DNA of 64,000 nucleotides, from assembly GCF_000376825.1 (NCBI RefSeq), contig NZ_AQXW01000004.1:1860001-1924000 (forward strand), in the 5' to 3' direction. The notes under the pieces are model-generated. The model had not been told where the DNA came from. It saw nothing but the letters and a program-made list of their open reading frames with translations, and searched no databases. The position numbers and the translations under genes are program-made. This DNA comes from Demetria terragena DSM 11295. Its GTDB lineage: Bacteria; Actinomycetota; Actinomycetes; Actinomycetales; Dermatophilaceae. Below, in pieces: positions 1-7,295 of this stretch. How positions within the stretch are numbered: the first letter of the stretch is position 1; each line of letters begins with the position of its first letter.

Positions 1-784
1 CTTCGGGTGTCTTGCAGTCCAGCGTCGGCCCGCGGTATGGCCCAAGACGCTTCATCTTCAGGCCTTTCAGCGGCTGACTCCCCACGTTCTTGAACGTCCA
101 GGCCTTCGTCAGTTTCTTCCCCATGGGAGCTGGCTTGCAGTCGCCCAGAGTGACGTCCGTCATCAGTTTGATCTTGTAGCGCGGGTCCGTCGACGGCGAC
201 GGATGCGGCGGTGGGTTCTTCTCGCAACTGCCTGTTCCGGTGCTCAGAATGGCGCTTCGCGCGGCGGTCGGCTTTGAGGCCGCGGCAGCAGGCGTACTCG
301 CCGCAGCCGGAGTGGTCGCTGCGGCTCCCGGATTGGCGTCGCTCCCGTTCATGATCTTGAGCACAAAGAACCCGACGACGATGCCGACGACCAGACCGGC
401 CACGCCGAACATCACCGCCGACTTGGAAGGCCCGCCGGAGTAGTGGTCCTTCCTCGGCGTCGGTGCGGGCGCAGCCTGCGCCGACGCGCTTCCGCCCGCC
501 GACTCTTCAGCTCCGCTTCGGAGCAGCGCGGTGTTGGCGCGCTCCCACTCCGCCCGCAACGTCTCTGGCTCAACGCCACAGGCCTTCGCGAACTCGACCG
601 TGGTCTCCCAAGAAGGCAGCCGGGTTCCCTGGACCGCATCATGCATCGTCGCGTGCGAGATGGCGCCAGACCGTTTCGACATCGCCCGAAAGGACGGCGA
701 ACCCGCCTCTTCGCGCAGCTTCAAGAGCCGCCCGACGAACTCTTCAATGATGCGCGCGCGCTCCGGTGCGCCAAACTCGCTCAC
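1..784 (-). CDS. HTH-TM-NBR1-like domain protein (C-terminus off window)
   Basis: Read from a GTG at 784 (GAGGGG about eight bases upstream; another in-frame GTG lies nine bases further up), the frame stays open to the window edge. Residues about 8-75 form an XRE-like helix-turn-helix of the actinobacterial type (LLKLREEAG, SKRSGAISHATMH, VEFAKACGVEPETL). An Ala/Pro/Ser linker follows, then one membrane segment (AVMFGVAGLVVGIVVGFFVL) and an Ala/Thr-rich linker. From about residue 215 comes an Ig-like segment (LMTDVTLGDC, KAWTFKNVGSQPLKGLKM) resembling the NBR1-Ig-like domain (known family: Ig-like fold first described in the autophagy receptor NBR1). The likely topology is cytoplasmic HTH and extracellular Ig domain. 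The role is unknown; a membrane-tethered sensor or regulator is an inference. Confidence 0.7.
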   Translation of the reverse strand, partial: MSEFGAPERARIIEEFVGRLLKLREEAGSPSFRAMSKRSGAISHATMHDAVQGTRLPSWETTVEFAKACGVEPETLRAEWERANTALLRSGAEESAGGSASAQAAPAPTPRKDHYSGGPSKSAVMFGVAGLVVGIVVGFFVLKIMNGSDANPGAAATTPAAASTPAAAASKPTAARSAILSTGTGSCEKNPPPHPSPSTDPRYKIKLMTDVTLGDCKPAPMGKKLTKAWTFKNVGSQPLKGLKMKRLGPYRGPTLDCKTPE

Positions 785-910
785 GATGTCCACCCCTCGT
801 TGGTGAGATCAGCCAGATTCGGACAGTTTGCCTGAGTGACACAGCCGTCAGATGGTCAGAACCCCACGATGACGGGAATTCTTACACATCTGACAGTGCC
901 ACGAATCCCT

Positions 911-937
911 AGACGACGTCTGGTTCTGACGTCGTCT
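911..937. promoter_or_regulatory. perfect 10-bp inverted repeat in divergent intergenic region
   Basis: AGACGACGTC and GACGTCGTCT flank a 7-base spacer (tggttct). The element sits between the HTH-TM-NBR1-like gene (minus strand) and the secreted I36-M23 gene (plus strand). There is no T-run, so an operator for a dimeric regulator fits better than a terminator. The remaining bases of 785-1095 show no convincing gene. Confidence 0.45.
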
Positions 938-1095
938 GAGCGTCCGGATACACCGTCGACCCCTGCCAGACGGTTGCCCGATATGGGCATGGTCGTCTCA
1001 GTCGCCCAACTTCACCGGGACGGCGAGGACGACCGACAGCGACTCACCACAGACGCCATCGGAACGTTCGGACCACCGAACACGAAGGAAGACCA

Positions 1096-1986
1096 ATGCG
1101 CACTATCAAGAACCGCACCGCTACCGCTCTCGGAGTGCTCGCCCTCGGCGCGACCAGCTTCACTGGCGTCGCCCTTGCCGGGTCAGCACAGGCTGCCGAC
1201 CGCGATGGCAAATGTGACTCTGGCGAGTTCTGCTACAACTTCAACTCCGACCTGAAGGGCTCGTGGTCAGACTTCAAGTCCTCGGTCGGGGACTACGGGA
1301 CCAACGCCAAGACGTGCTACGAGTTCAAGGGGGCCGGAGCCGGCAAGAGCAAGTGCATCAAGAACGAGGCCGGCGGCTACTGGAACAACACCTCAAAGTC
1401 AGTCACGGTGTACTTCAACTCCGGTTACGCGGGCGAGTCCGTCACGCTGAAGCCGGGCGCGAAGGGCAAGTTGCCAGCCGCCGTCTACAACAACAACGCC
1501 TCACACAAGATCGGCGGCAGCACCACGCCGCCGTCCAACGGCAAGAAGGCCATGTCGCAGGCGCTGTATGAGGGTGGCGGCGGCACCCTGACCGCGGCCT
1601 TCGACGGTTACAAGAACACCCCGGGTCGCCACGAAGGTATCGACTTCGCCAAGGGCTTCGGCAGCAAGGTGAAGTCCCTGGTCGATGGGACCGTCATCAA
1701 CGCCGACGACGACCCCAATGGTCTGGGCACCCTTGCGATCTACATGCCCAAGGAAGACAAGACCGTGATCTACCTGCACGCCAACACCACGGTCAAAAAG
1801 GACGCGAAGGTCAAGCGCGGTGACGTGATCGCGACCGAGGCTAACCGCCAGGGCGGCGCGACCCACACCCACGTCGAGATGCGCCCAGGAAAGCACACGC
1901 TGGCATCCAAGAGCGTTAACGACCCGACCCTGGACAACCCGGACCCGACCAGCTTCTGGAACGCCCAGGGCTACGTCGAGAAGTAA
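1096..1986 (+). CDS. secreted I36-like / M23 peptidase fusion protein
   Basis: A 296-residue exported protein. Residues 1-33 are a Sec signal peptide ending AQA. Residues about 36-140 match the peptidase-inhibitor I36 / beta-gamma-crystallin-like fold (paired Cys, GEFCYNFNSDL, VYFNSGYAGES, NNNASHKI). A short linker leads to an M23 (LytM) endopeptidase domain with the zinc motif H179-x3-D183 (RHEGID) and H257-T-H259 (THTHVE). M23 enzymes cut peptide cross-links in peptidoglycan. GGAAG precedes the ATG at a normal distance. It begins a row of co-oriented wall-enzyme genes and is paralogous in its first ~140 residues to the gene at 4069. The I36-like part could inhibit proteases or simply bind the wall; the sequence does not decide. 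Confidence 0.85.
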   Translation: MRTIKNRTATALGVLALGATSFTGVALAGSAQAADRDGKCDSGEFCYNFNSDLKGSWSDFKSSVGDYGTNAKTCYEFKGAGAGKSKCIKNEAGGYWNNTSKSVTVYFNSGYAGESVTLKPGAKGKLPAAVYNNNASHKIGGSTTPPSNGKKAMSQALYEGGGGTLTAAFDGYKNTPGRHEGIDFAKGFGSKVKSLVDGTVINADDDPNGLGTLAIYMPKEDKTVIYLHANTTVKKDAKVKRGDVIATEANRQGGATHTHVEMRPGKHTLASKSVNDPTLDNPDPTSFWNAQGYVEK

Positions 1987-2036
1987 GCCACCCGACCACT
2001 CTTCGCGGGGCGGGTGGCACCACCACTCGCCCCGCG
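1987..2036 (+). promoter_or_regulatory. two overlapping, mutually exclusive hairpins
   Basis: GCCACCCG (1987-1994) pairs with CGGGTGGC (2011-2018), while CGCGGGGCG (2004-2012) pairs with CGCCCCGCG (2028-2036). The two stems share bases 2011-2012 and interleave, so only one can form at a time. The pair lies between the I36-M23 gene and the amidase, just before the amidase ribosome-binding site (gggaagga). It may be a terminator/antiterminator or an mRNA-stability element; the role is inferred. Confidence 0.45.
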
Positions 2037-2053
2037 TAAGGGAAGGAAGCATC

Positions 2054-2962
2054 ATGAGCACCAACACAACACTTGACCGACGGACCCTCCTGAAGATTGC
2101 TGGCGCAGGAGCGCTCGGCGCCGCCGCGATCGGCACGGTGGGCCACAGCCCAATTGCCTCCGCAGCCGCCCACAAAATCGTTCCGCGTGCTGACTGGGGC
2201 TTCGACGGCTGGCAGGCCGGTGGACCCCCGAGCCTGGACAAGGCCGCGATCACCAACTTCGTCGTGCACTACCACGGGGCCAGCGGCGCCAATGTCAACG
2301 GACCTCAGGCACCGCGCAACATCCACGCGATGCACAAGGCCGACGATCCCAACAACTCCGGGATTCTCTACAACTTCATCATCACGCAGAAGGGTGAGAT
2401 CTTCGGCGCCCGCGGATACGAGTTCCGATCCGGTTCGCAGCAGGACGCCAACGAGTTCTCGATCAGCGCTCAGGTGCACATCCACGGTGGTACGAAGCCC
2501 ACACCGGAGGCGCTGGCTGCGTTGACCTGGCTCTACCGGCACTCCCACGGAAAGCTCGGAACAGACAAGGCGCTGAAGATCACCGGGCACAGCGATCACG
2601 TCGCCACGACCTGCCCGGGCGGCCCACTCGGCACGTGGATCGACGGGCCGGGCCAGAAGCTCTACCAGGAGATGAAGAAAAAGCTCGGTGGCGCCAAGGA
2701 TGATGACCCCAGCGCGCCAGAGTTCCCAGGTGCGGACGCCTTTCAGCTCGGAAAATCCCATCCAGCGGTCAAGACGCTGGACGAGGGGCTGATCCGCAAG
2801 GGCTTCGACAAGCACCACGACGGGGACGGCTACCAGGCCGGGACCACGTTCTCCAAATACACCCGAAGCAACGTGCAGGACTTCCAGAAGGCACAGGGGT
2901 GGAGCGGATCTGGTGCCGACGGATACCCAGGTGCCCAGACCTGGAAGCTCCTCACCTCCTGA
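2054..2962 (+). CDS. Tat-exported N-acetylmuramoyl-L-alanine amidase with PG-binding domain
   Basis: A 302-residue protein with a twin-arginine signal (R9-R10, DRRTLLK, hydrophobic stretch to about 30). Residues about 41-195 form an amidase_2/PGRP domain. H72 (FVVHYHG), H179 and C187 (GHSDHVATTC) are the expected zinc ligands, with the H-x7-C spacing of T7 lysozyme. Residues about 235-302 are a C-terminal peptidoglycan-binding module (HPAVKTL, NVQDFQKAQGWSG, GAQTWKLL). The enzyme would cleave the MurNAc-L-Ala bond in the wall. GGAAGGAAG precedes the ATG. It lies between an M23 and an M15-like wall enzyme and is paralogous to the gene at 4992, which points to a duplicated cassette. Confidence 0.9.
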   Translation: MSTNTTLDRRTLLKIAGAGALGAAAIGTVGHSPIASAAAHKIVPRADWGFDGWQAGGPPSLDKAAITNFVVHYHGASGANVNGPQAPRNIHAMHKADDPNNSGILYNFIITQKGEIFGARGYEFRSGSQQDANEFSISAQVHIHGGTKPTPEALAALTWLYRHSHGKLGTDKALKITGHSDHVATTCPGGPLGTWIDGPGQKLYQEMKKKLGGAKDDDPSAPEFPGADAFQLGKSHPAVKTLDEGLIRKGFDKHHDGDGYQAGTTFSKYTRSNVQDFQKAQGWSGSGADGYPGAQTWKLLTS

Positions 2963-2971
2963 CGACGGTCC

Positions 2972-3015
2972 GGGCCCGGCTGTAGTCACGGGTTAGTCGA
3001 ACTACAGCCAGGCCC
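2972..3015. terminator. long hairpin after amidase gene
   Basis: GGGCCCGGCTGTAGT (2972-2986) and ACTACAGCCAGGCCC (3001-3015) pair over 15 positions with one mismatch and a 14-base loop. The element lies between two plus-strand wall-enzyme genes. No clear U-run follows, so it may be an mRNA 3-prime end stabiliser rather than a true stop. Confidence 0.5.
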
Positions 3016-3059
3016 GCCACCGTGGTCGTGAATTCGCCATCACTATGAAAGGACGAGTC

Positions 3060-3854
3060 ATGCGTACGCGCACACTTTCCGCCATCACCGTTGCTGGCCT
3101 CGCCACGGCTGGCTTTGCAACCTCCGCACCGGCCGAAGCCGCCACCTCAATCAACATGGGCAAGGTCGTCTTGGCCGCCCAGTGGGACCCCGCCAAGGCT
3201 GGGTCGAGCATCGTCGACGGAGCCGGACCCAGCGTCAAGGCCGTCGAGCAGAAGTTGGCAGCCAAGAAGTTGCTCGACAGCAAGTACGTCGACGGCCACT
3301 TCGGCACCACCACTATCACGGCCTATGCGAAGTGGCAGAAGTCGCTTGGCTACTCAGGCTTGGCCGCCAGCGGCCTTCCGGGCAAGACCTCCCTGGAGAA
3401 GCTCGGCCTGACGGTGACCAACACCATCTCGGTAGGTGCTAAAACCACCGTCGACGGCAAGACCGTCAACACCCGGACCAAGAACATGTTGGCCGCTGCC
3501 GAAAAGAAGGCCGGCAACCTTCCGCTGACCCAGGGTTCGTACAACCCCGGCGGCGTTGGTGCCTCCGCTGGCACCCACGACGGTGGTGGCGCGCTCGACA
3601 TCTCCGTCCGCAATATCTCCGACAAGACGGCGGCGGTGAAGGCGCTGCGTCAGGTCGGCTTCGCCGCATGGCTGCGTACGACCGCGCAAGGCTTCGACCC
3701 CCACATCCACGCGATCGCGGTCAACGACACCGACATGTCTCCTTCGGCGCAGGACCAGGTCGGTGACTACTACGAGGGTCGCAACGGCTTGGCCAGCGGC
3801 GCCGCCGATGACGGACCGAAGGTGACCAAAGTGATCTGGGAGGACGTCAAGTAG
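3060..3854 (+). CDS. secreted PG-binding / M15-like carboxypeptidase
   Basis: I start at the ATG at 3060, which has AAAGGA seven bases upstream; the in-frame ATG at 3045 would contain that ribosome-binding site. The protein has 264 residues: a Sec signal peptide (to about APAEA), a peptidoglycan-binding-like helical module (about 40-118; VKAVEQKL, FGTTTITAYAKWQKSLGY), and a C-terminal domain with H173-x6-D180 (GTHDGGGALDISV) and H215-I-H217. That pattern matches M15-type zinc D,D-peptidases. It probably trims stem peptides in the wall. It follows the I36-M23 and amidase genes and ends at a good terminator, so the three look like one functional cassette. Confidence 0.8.
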   Translation: MRTRTLSAITVAGLATAGFATSAPAEAATSINMGKVVLAAQWDPAKAGSSIVDGAGPSVKAVEQKLAAKKLLDSKYVDGHFGTTTITAYAKWQKSLGYSGLAASGLPGKTSLEKLGLTVTNTISVGAKTTVDGKTVNTRTKNMLAAAEKKAGNLPLTQGSYNPGGVGASAGTHDGGGALDISVRNISDKTAAVKALRQVGFAAWLRTTAQGFDPHIHAIAVNDTDMSPSAQDQVGDYYEGRNGLASGAADDGPKVTKVIWEDVK

Positions 3855-3868
3855 CCCCCACCCCCGCT

Positions 3869-3904
3869 AGCCGCTGGTCGAGATAACCACCTCGACCAGC
3901 GGCT
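3869..3904 (+). terminator. intrinsic terminator of first wall-enzyme cassette
   Basis: A perfect 14-bp stem, AGCCGCTGGTCGAG / CTCGACCAGCGGCT, with an 8-base loop, followed by TTTGCTGTCTT. It lies 15 bases after the M15-like gene. The rest of the gap up to 4068 holds no gene that I can see. Confidence 0.75.
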
Positions 3905-4068
3905 TTGCTGTCTTGGCAATGTTGTAGCCGCTCCTTCTCGAAACCTTTCTCTGGTCGATGGAACCAAAGGGCTCGGGCGATTCGTCCTATCCCCGCTTCG
4001 GCAGTACGCCGAGGGGGGCGTCCCTGACGACACGACAGGGACAGAACTGAAATCGAGGGAGCATTAAT

Positions 4069-4992
4069 ATGCGCAGCATCAAGAACCGCACCGCAGTGAT
4101 CATGGGCACCATTGCGCTCGCTGGCGCTGGGGTCACAGGCGTATCACTATCCGATTCAGCGCAGGCAACAGACCGCGACGGAAACTGCGACGCCGGGGAG
4201 TTTTGCTACAACTACAATTCAGACCTTGGTGGGGCATGGTCAGATTTCAGCAGCTCGGTTGCTAACTACGGGACCGACCAGCCGGGGTGTTACGAGTTCA
4301 AAGGAAACGGCAAGGGCGAGAGCGACTGCATCAAGAACGATGCGGGTGGATTCTGGAATCGCTCGGGCAAGCCGGTGACAATTTACTACCACAGTTATTT
4401 CGGTGGCCACTTTGCCACAGTCGAAAACGGCGACCGGGGGCGTTTGCCGCAGGGGGTGTATAACGAGAATGCCTCACACCGAATCGGCGCTTCGCCCGCA
4501 GAGCAAAAACCGGACCAGTCACCAACTCCGAGCGGAACGTCGGTCGGCGAAGCCAGCGCTCCAAGGAGCAACCCGCATCCACCACAAACCAGTTCCGCGC
4601 CGGACCTGACTGAGCGTTCAAAATTCATACGGTACGAGGTCTCGCGGGGGTACGGGGGAGCGATCCAGTGCGATGCGAGCGCATACCGAAGCCACGAGGG
4701 AAGCACCAGCAACCACAATACGGGTAACGCGCTCGACTGCACCGTTGGGAACAAGATAGGAAGTTACCCAAATAGCCTTCAGAAAGCAAATGGTTGGGTC
4801 ATCGCAAAGTGGATGAAGAAATATTCTCATGACCTTAAAATTCACTACGTGATCTGGGACGGAAAGATTTGGAGCGTCGCTCGCAGTAATGAAGGATGGC
4901 GACCATACAAGGCAGCAACCGACGTCACAGGTGGACACTACGACCACATCCACGTGTCTGTACAGAACCCGCACGGAGATGGCGATCTGTAA
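4069..4992 (+). CDS. secreted I36-like / VldE-like (ARB-07466 C-term) protein
   Basis: 307 residues. The signal peptide (to AQA, residue 33) and the I36-like domain (about 36-140) closely follow those of the protein at 1096 (GEFCYNYNSDL, NENASHRI). A Pro/Ser/Thr linker (about 141-180) leads to a C-terminal domain with NHNTGNALDC, YVIWDGKIWS, GWRPY and HYDHIHVSV. That series is typical of the ARB-07466/VldE C-terminal family, which is related to M15 zinc peptidases. Substrate: probably peptidoglycan stem peptides, by inference from family and neighbours. Base composition is visibly more AT-rich than in the first cassette. The stop overlaps the next start (TAATG), so the following amidase is probably translationally coupled. 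Confidence 0.8.
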   Translation: MRSIKNRTAVIMGTIALAGAGVTGVSLSDSAQATDRDGNCDAGEFCYNYNSDLGGAWSDFSSSVANYGTDQPGCYEFKGNGKGESDCIKNDAGGFWNRSGKPVTIYYHSYFGGHFATVENGDRGRLPQGVYNENASHRIGASPAEQKPDQSPTPSGTSVGEASAPRSNPHPPQTSSAPDLTERSKFIRYEVSRGYGGAIQCDASAYRSHEGSTSNHNTGNALDCTVGNKIGSYPNSLQKANGWVIAKWMKKYSHDLKIHYVIWDGKIWSVARSNEGWRPYKAATDVTGGHYDHIHVSVQNPHGDGDL

Positions 4993-5951
4993 TGCGGACA
5001 AATTCCTCAGCTGACATCAACCGACGCGACATGCTGCGTTTTGTCGGGATCGCGGCTACGACCCTTGCGGCAACCGGGGGCGGAATCGTACTGGCAGCGA
5101 ATGCCTCTGCCGAGCCACGCATCGTATCCCGTTCAGAATGGGGATTCGATGGATGGGCCGAGCCCATTGAATCAGTGCCGGGCCACCTGCGCACCCACTT
5201 TGTCGTGCACTACCAAGGCGGGCTCTCCATGCTTCCGCGTTTTGCTCCGAAGGACGGTAATCGACTGCCGCTCCACATGCACAAGGAAGCCAAGAAGGAC
5301 GGCCCGGGTATCGAATATAATTTCGTCATTAGTCAAAAGGGCGAGATTTTCGAAGGCCGTGGCTGGGATCAGCGGGCGGGCGCGGTCACCGGCTTCAATA
5401 CTGCTGCCTTGTCAGTGCAGGTCCATCTTCGCGGTGGCCAGACACCCACCCCGGAGGCGCTGCACTCGCTGCGCTGGCTGTACCTCGCGACAAACCGGGA
5501 ACTTGGCAACCCGACTGCCCCCCAGGCTCAGGGCATCGTCCAGGCCCTGCAGATCGCTGGGCACGGTGAGTTCGAAGACACCAAGTGCCCGGGACCACAC
5601 CTCAGGACCTGGGTAGCCGACCACGGCAGCCAATTACGAGGCGAAGCCAACCGTGAACTCGGTGACGCCAACCGAAAGGGACCCGCGCCGAAGGCTCAGC
5701 CGCAGAACGAATTCCCTGGTCGCGCCGCGTTTCAGGTCGGCCAGTCACACCCCGCCGTCGTGGACTTAGATCACGGTCTCATTCGGACGGGTTACGTGCA
5801 CCACCATGACGGCAACGGCTACCAGCCGGGTGAGATGTTCACCGAGGCGACGAGGCTCAATGTCGCTGACTTCCAACGCGCTCAAGGCTGGTCTGGGTCT
5901 GGAGCTGATGGATTTCCTGGTCCGCAAACGTGGGATCGCCTCGTGAACTAG
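4992..5951 (+). CDS. Tat-exported N-acetylmuramoyl-L-alanine amidase, second copy
   Basis: I start at the ATG at 4992, which shares its A with the previous stop (TAATG); an upstream in-frame extension would lose the Tat signal. 319 residues: R11-R12 (NRRDMLRF) and a hydrophobic core, an amidase_2/PGRP domain at about 42-205 with zinc ligands H73, H191 and C199 (GHGEFEDTKC), and a C-terminal peptidoglycan-binding module (HPAVVDLDHGLIRTGYVHHHDGNGY region). It is clearly paralogous to the amidase at 2054, matching it domain for domain. Role: wall amidase acting outside the cell. It completes the second cassette and ends at a hairpin. Confidence 0.88.
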   Translation: MRTNSSADINRRDMLRFVGIAATTLAATGGGIVLAANASAEPRIVSRSEWGFDGWAEPIESVPGHLRTHFVVHYQGGLSMLPRFAPKDGNRLPLHMHKEAKKDGPGIEYNFVISQKGEIFEGRGWDQRAGAVTGFNTAALSVQVHLRGGQTPTPEALHSLRWLYLATNRELGNPTAPQAQGIVQALQIAGHGEFEDTKCPGPHLRTWVADHGSQLRGEANRELGDANRKGPAPKAQPQNEFPGRAAFQVGQSHPAVVDLDHGLIRTGYVHHHDGNGYQPGEMFTEATRLNVADFQRAQGWSGSGADGFPGPQTWDRLVN

Positions 5952-5960
5952 CGGGATCGT

Positions 5961-5992
5961 CCGGTTGCGGTGTCTGGCCAACCCGCAACCGG
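5961..5992. terminator. bidirectional hairpin between amidase and pdxY
   Basis: CCGGTTGCGG (5961-5970) and CCGCAACCGG (5983-5992) form a perfect 10-bp stem with a 12-base loop between two convergent genes. It probably stops both. Confidence 0.6.
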
Positions 5993-6002
5993 CGTTGGTG
6001 GG

Positions 6003-6851
6003 TCAGTCGAGTGCGCTGATGTCAAAGTGCCCCGAGTTGCCCGCGATCGCGTCCTGGCCACGGACCAACTGGAGTTCACGGTGGCCAGAGTCCTGGGTGG
6101 CCTGCACTACGCCAAACATCGCGCTGGCGGTACGCGCGAGCGCGACCTGCGGTCCGTCGGTGAGGTAGTGCGCAAGGAAGATCGCCGCCGTAGCGTCCCC
6201 GCCGCCGGTCACATAGATCGGCAACAGCGGGGTCGTGACGATCCAGGCGCCGTCGTCGGTCACCGCCGCCATCTGCACTGAGTCTGCGGGGGTCTCGTCG
6301 GTCTGCACCGAGGTGACCAGAACTGTGCTCGGCCCTTTGGCGCGCAGCTGATTCGCTGCGTCGAGCAGGTCGCGGACCGTACTCACCTCGGACCCAGTCA
6401 GGTAGTCCAGCTCGAATTGGTTGGGGGTGAGGATGTCTGCCTCGGACGCGATCTTGTCGCGCATCATTTCTGGGATCCCCGGCTGCACGAAGAAGCCGCG
6501 GCCCACGTCGCCCATCACCGGGTCGGCGCAATAGATCGCCTTCGGGTTGGCCGCCTTGACGCGGGCGACGGCATCGAGGATCACCTCGGAGATCGCGTCC
6601 GCGCCCATATATCCGGACAGCACCGCGTCGCACTCGGCGAAGACGCCGCGCTCCTCAATTCCGGTGATGACATCGGCGACGACCTGCGGCTCAAACACCT
6701 GGCCGCGCCATTCGCCGTAGCCGGTGTGATTGGAGAAGTGGACGGTGTCGACGGGCCAGACCTCGTGGCCGAGTCGCTGCAGCGGGAAGACCGCCGAAGA
6801 GTTACCGGCATGGCCGTACGCGACTTTGGACTGGATCGACAAGATCTTCAC
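6003..6851 (-). CDS. pdxY: pyridoxal kinase
   Basis: 282 residues from a GTG at 6851 ([13 protein letters not shown]); the longer frame upstream runs into the divergent gene and does not resemble the family. PfkB/ribokinase-like PdxY features: the N-terminal [30 protein letters not shown], the ADPVMGD motif, [13 protein letters not shown] and the C-terminal anion hole with catalytic Asp ([10 protein letters not shown]). It phosphorylates pyridoxal with ATP in vitamin B6 salvage, in the cytoplasm. The length fits PdxY (about 285). It diverges from the rhodanese gene over 42 bases, so the promoters must overlap. Confidence 0.93.
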   Translation of the reverse strand: MKILSIQSKVAYGHAGNSSAVFPLQRLGHEVWPVDTVHFSNHTGYGEWRGQVFEPQVVADVITGIEERGVFAECDAVLSGYMGADAISEVILDAVARVKAANPKAIYCADPVMGDVGRGFFVQPGIPEMMRDKIASEADILTPNQFELDYLTGSEVSTVRDLLDAANQLRAKGPSTVLVTSVQTDETPADSVQMAAVTDDGAWIVTTPLLPIYVTGGGDATAAIFLAHYLTDGPQVALARTASAMFGVVQATQDSGHRELQLVRGQDAIAGNSGHFDISALD

Positions 6852-6893
6852 CCGCGCGATCGTACCGACTTCGAATCGAGGAGGATGGGCACC

Positions 6894-7214
6894 ATGACTG
6901 CAGAGACCACGCCCCAGCAACTTTCGGACGATGCCGTGCTTCTTGACGTGCGCGAGCAGGACGAGTGGGACGCGGGTCACGCACCGAATGCGGTGCACAT
7001 CCCGATGGGCGAGGTGCCGGCGCGACTCGGCGAGTTGCCCCAGGTCGAGGGCAGCCTTCCGGTCATTTGCAAGGCAGGCGGGCGGTCGGGGCGAGTCGTC
7101 GCCTGGCTTGAAGCCCAGGGGTATGACGTCATCAACGTCGACGGCGGTATGGGCGACTGGGCCAGGGCAGGCAAGCCACTCACCAACGACAGCGGCAACC
7201 CGCAGGTCATCTGA
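6894..7214 (+). CDS. single-domain rhodanese
   Basis: 106 residues from the ATG at 6894, with GAGGAGG nine bases upstream; an ATG at 6885 abuts that site and is less likely. The whole protein is one rhodanese domain: LLDVREQDEWDAGH, HIPMGE, then the active-site loop CKAGGRS with the catalytic Cys, and NVDGGMGDWARAGKPL. Such proteins carry a persulfide and move sulfane sulfur to thiophilic acceptors; the partner here is unknown. It is divergent from pdxY and stands alone before a strong terminator. Confidence 0.9.
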   Translation: MTAETTPQQLSDDAVLLDVREQDEWDAGHAPNAVHIPMGEVPARLGELPQVEGSLPVICKAGGRSGRVVAWLEAQGYDVINVDGGMGDWARAGKPLTNDSGNPQVI

Positions 7215-7245
7215 GCAGTCCTCGGCCCTGACCTGGCCGTTGACC

Positions 7246-7293
7246 CGGCGTGTCGTGCTAGTTGCATACGCCGTGGACTAGCACGACACGCCG
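7246..7293. terminator. 17-bp-stem bidirectional terminator
   Basis: Two perfectly complementary 17-base arms (7246-7262 and 7277-7293; core GGCGTGTCGTGCTAG) with a 14-base loop, between two convergent genes. The stem is unusually long and perfect. There is no T-run, as is common in high-GC actinobacteria. Confidence 0.7.
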
Positions 7294-7295
7294 AC

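Noticed and set aside
443-835. Several overlapping plus-strand frames
   Set aside because: They mirror the minus-strand HTH-TM-NBR1-like gene, are rich in Arg and have no domain; their codon use is that of a shadow frame.
836-1255. 139-codon plus-strand frame before the I36-M23 gene
   Set aside because: It overlaps the signal peptide of a clear gene in another frame, lacks a ribosome-binding site and shows no motif.
1096-5951. Prophage lysis module
   Set aside because: The amidases and peptidases resemble endolysins, but they have Sec or Tat signals and no holin, structural or integrase genes are near.
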